The notes below the pieces were generated by a model. It had not been told where the DNA came from. It ran no database searches and saw nothing but the letters and a program-made list of their open reading frames with translations. Shown in pieces: positions 5,111 to 5,442 of a DNA stretch of 5,442 bases. The position numbers were made by a program, and so were the translations under genes. Each line of letters opens with the position of its first letter. Within the stretch, counting starts at the first letter, position 1. Source of the stretch: Candidatus Competibacteraceae bacterium (GTDB lineage Bacteria > Pseudomonadota > Gammaproteobacteria > Competibacterales > Competibacteraceae); assembly GCA_020445045.1 (NCBI GenBank), contig JAGRHI010000242.1, positions 1 through 5,442 on the forward strand, in the 5' to 3' direction.

Positions 5111-5442
5111 TCATGCCGCCGCCGCGAGCTGCTTGTGGATCAACTGATAGTACATGCCCTGGCGGTCGAACAGCGTTTGGTGAGTCCCTTCCTCGACGAT
5201 GCGACCCTGATACAGGACCAGGATCTTGTCGGCGTTCATGATGGTGCTGAGCCGGTGGGCGATGACCAGGGCGGTGCGGCCTTCCAGGACACCCGACAGA
5301 TTACGGAGAATGTTGGTCTCGGATTGCGTGTCGAGGGCCGAGGTGGCTTCGTCGAAGATCAACAGCCGAGGATCCCGGTACAAGGAGCGGGCGATGCAGA
5401 GCCGTTGAATTTGGCCACCCGACAAGCCGACGCCCCGCTCGC
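5111..5442 (-). CDS. HlyB-type ABC exporter, C-terminal part (cut by window edge)
   Basis: This is the last ~110 residues of an ATP-binding domain; the gene continues beyond 5442. It begins inside ERGVGLSGGQIQR, the ABC signature; the Leu is encoded by TTG and is not a start. Then come Walker B LLIFDEATSALD with its D-loop, and the switch histidine in VIAHRLSTI. Signature and downstream sequence resemble HlyB and the peptidase-containing exporters of double-glycine peptides more than importers. Type I systems of this kind form a membrane dimer that secretes the substrate, often with a HlyD-like adaptor, and many carry an N-terminal C39 peptidase that cuts after Gly-Gly. That domain and the membrane segments cannot be seen here. 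The next gene on the strand is the sigma-54 activator (41 bp), and a double-glycine substrate is encoded nearby, so this is its probable exporter. Confidence 0.9.
   Translation of the reverse strand, partial: ERGVGLSGGQIQRLCIARSLYRDPRLLIFDEATSALDTQSETNILRNLSGVLEGRTALVIAHRLSTIMNADKILVLYQGRIVEEGTHQTLFDRQGMYYQLIHKQLAAAA

Noticed and set aside
1..5442. tRNA, rRNA, CRISPR array or complete insertion sequence
   Set aside because: I saw no regularly spaced repeats, cloverleaf-like segments, rRNA-like stretches or transposase motifs on either strand.

Overview
The window looks like a chromosomal stretch of a GC-rich proteobacterium, most likely a gammaproteobacterium. The evidence is an Ada protein with the E. 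coli domain order and cysteine spacing, a sigma-54 enhancer-binding regulator, a HlyB-type exporter, and GC-rich codon choice in most genes. No marker gene fixes the species, so this is inference.

Left part (1-1203). The first ~370 bases hold no confident gene: a short repeat and hairpin (17-70), an AT-rich stretch, and a doubtful coding-like frame. Next, on the minus strand, is a 238-residue putative zinc metallopeptidase whose two catalytic motifs resemble the C-terminal domain of anthrax lethal factor. Its codon use is less GC-biased than that of the genes to its right.

Middle part (1204-3121). Two minus-strand genes, 28 bp apart, probably form an operon: ada (methyl-transfer sensor, AraC-type activator and O6-alkylguanine-DNA alkyltransferase) followed by an enoyl-CoA hydratase/isomerase-family gene.

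Right part (3122-5442) is the most interesting. An AT-rich intergenic region of about 350 bp carries a near-consensus sigma-54 promoter and two 6-4-6 dyads. The promoter precedes a plus-strand gene for an 86-residue peptide with a double-glycine leader and a basic, cysteine-free 60-residue mature part. A bidirectional terminator separates it from a convergent minus-strand gene for a sigma-54 activator that has no recognisable sensory domain. Upstream of the activator, 41 bp away and on the same strand, is the C-terminal end of an ABC exporter nucleotide-binding domain of the HlyB/peptidase-containing type, cut by the window edge.

Proposed logic (inference): the activator switches on the peptide gene through sigma-54, and the exporter trims the leader after Gly-Gly and secretes the peptide. 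This would be a sigma-54-controlled, type I-secreted bacteriocin-like or signalling peptide system. The rest of the exporter and any accessory genes would lie beyond 5442.
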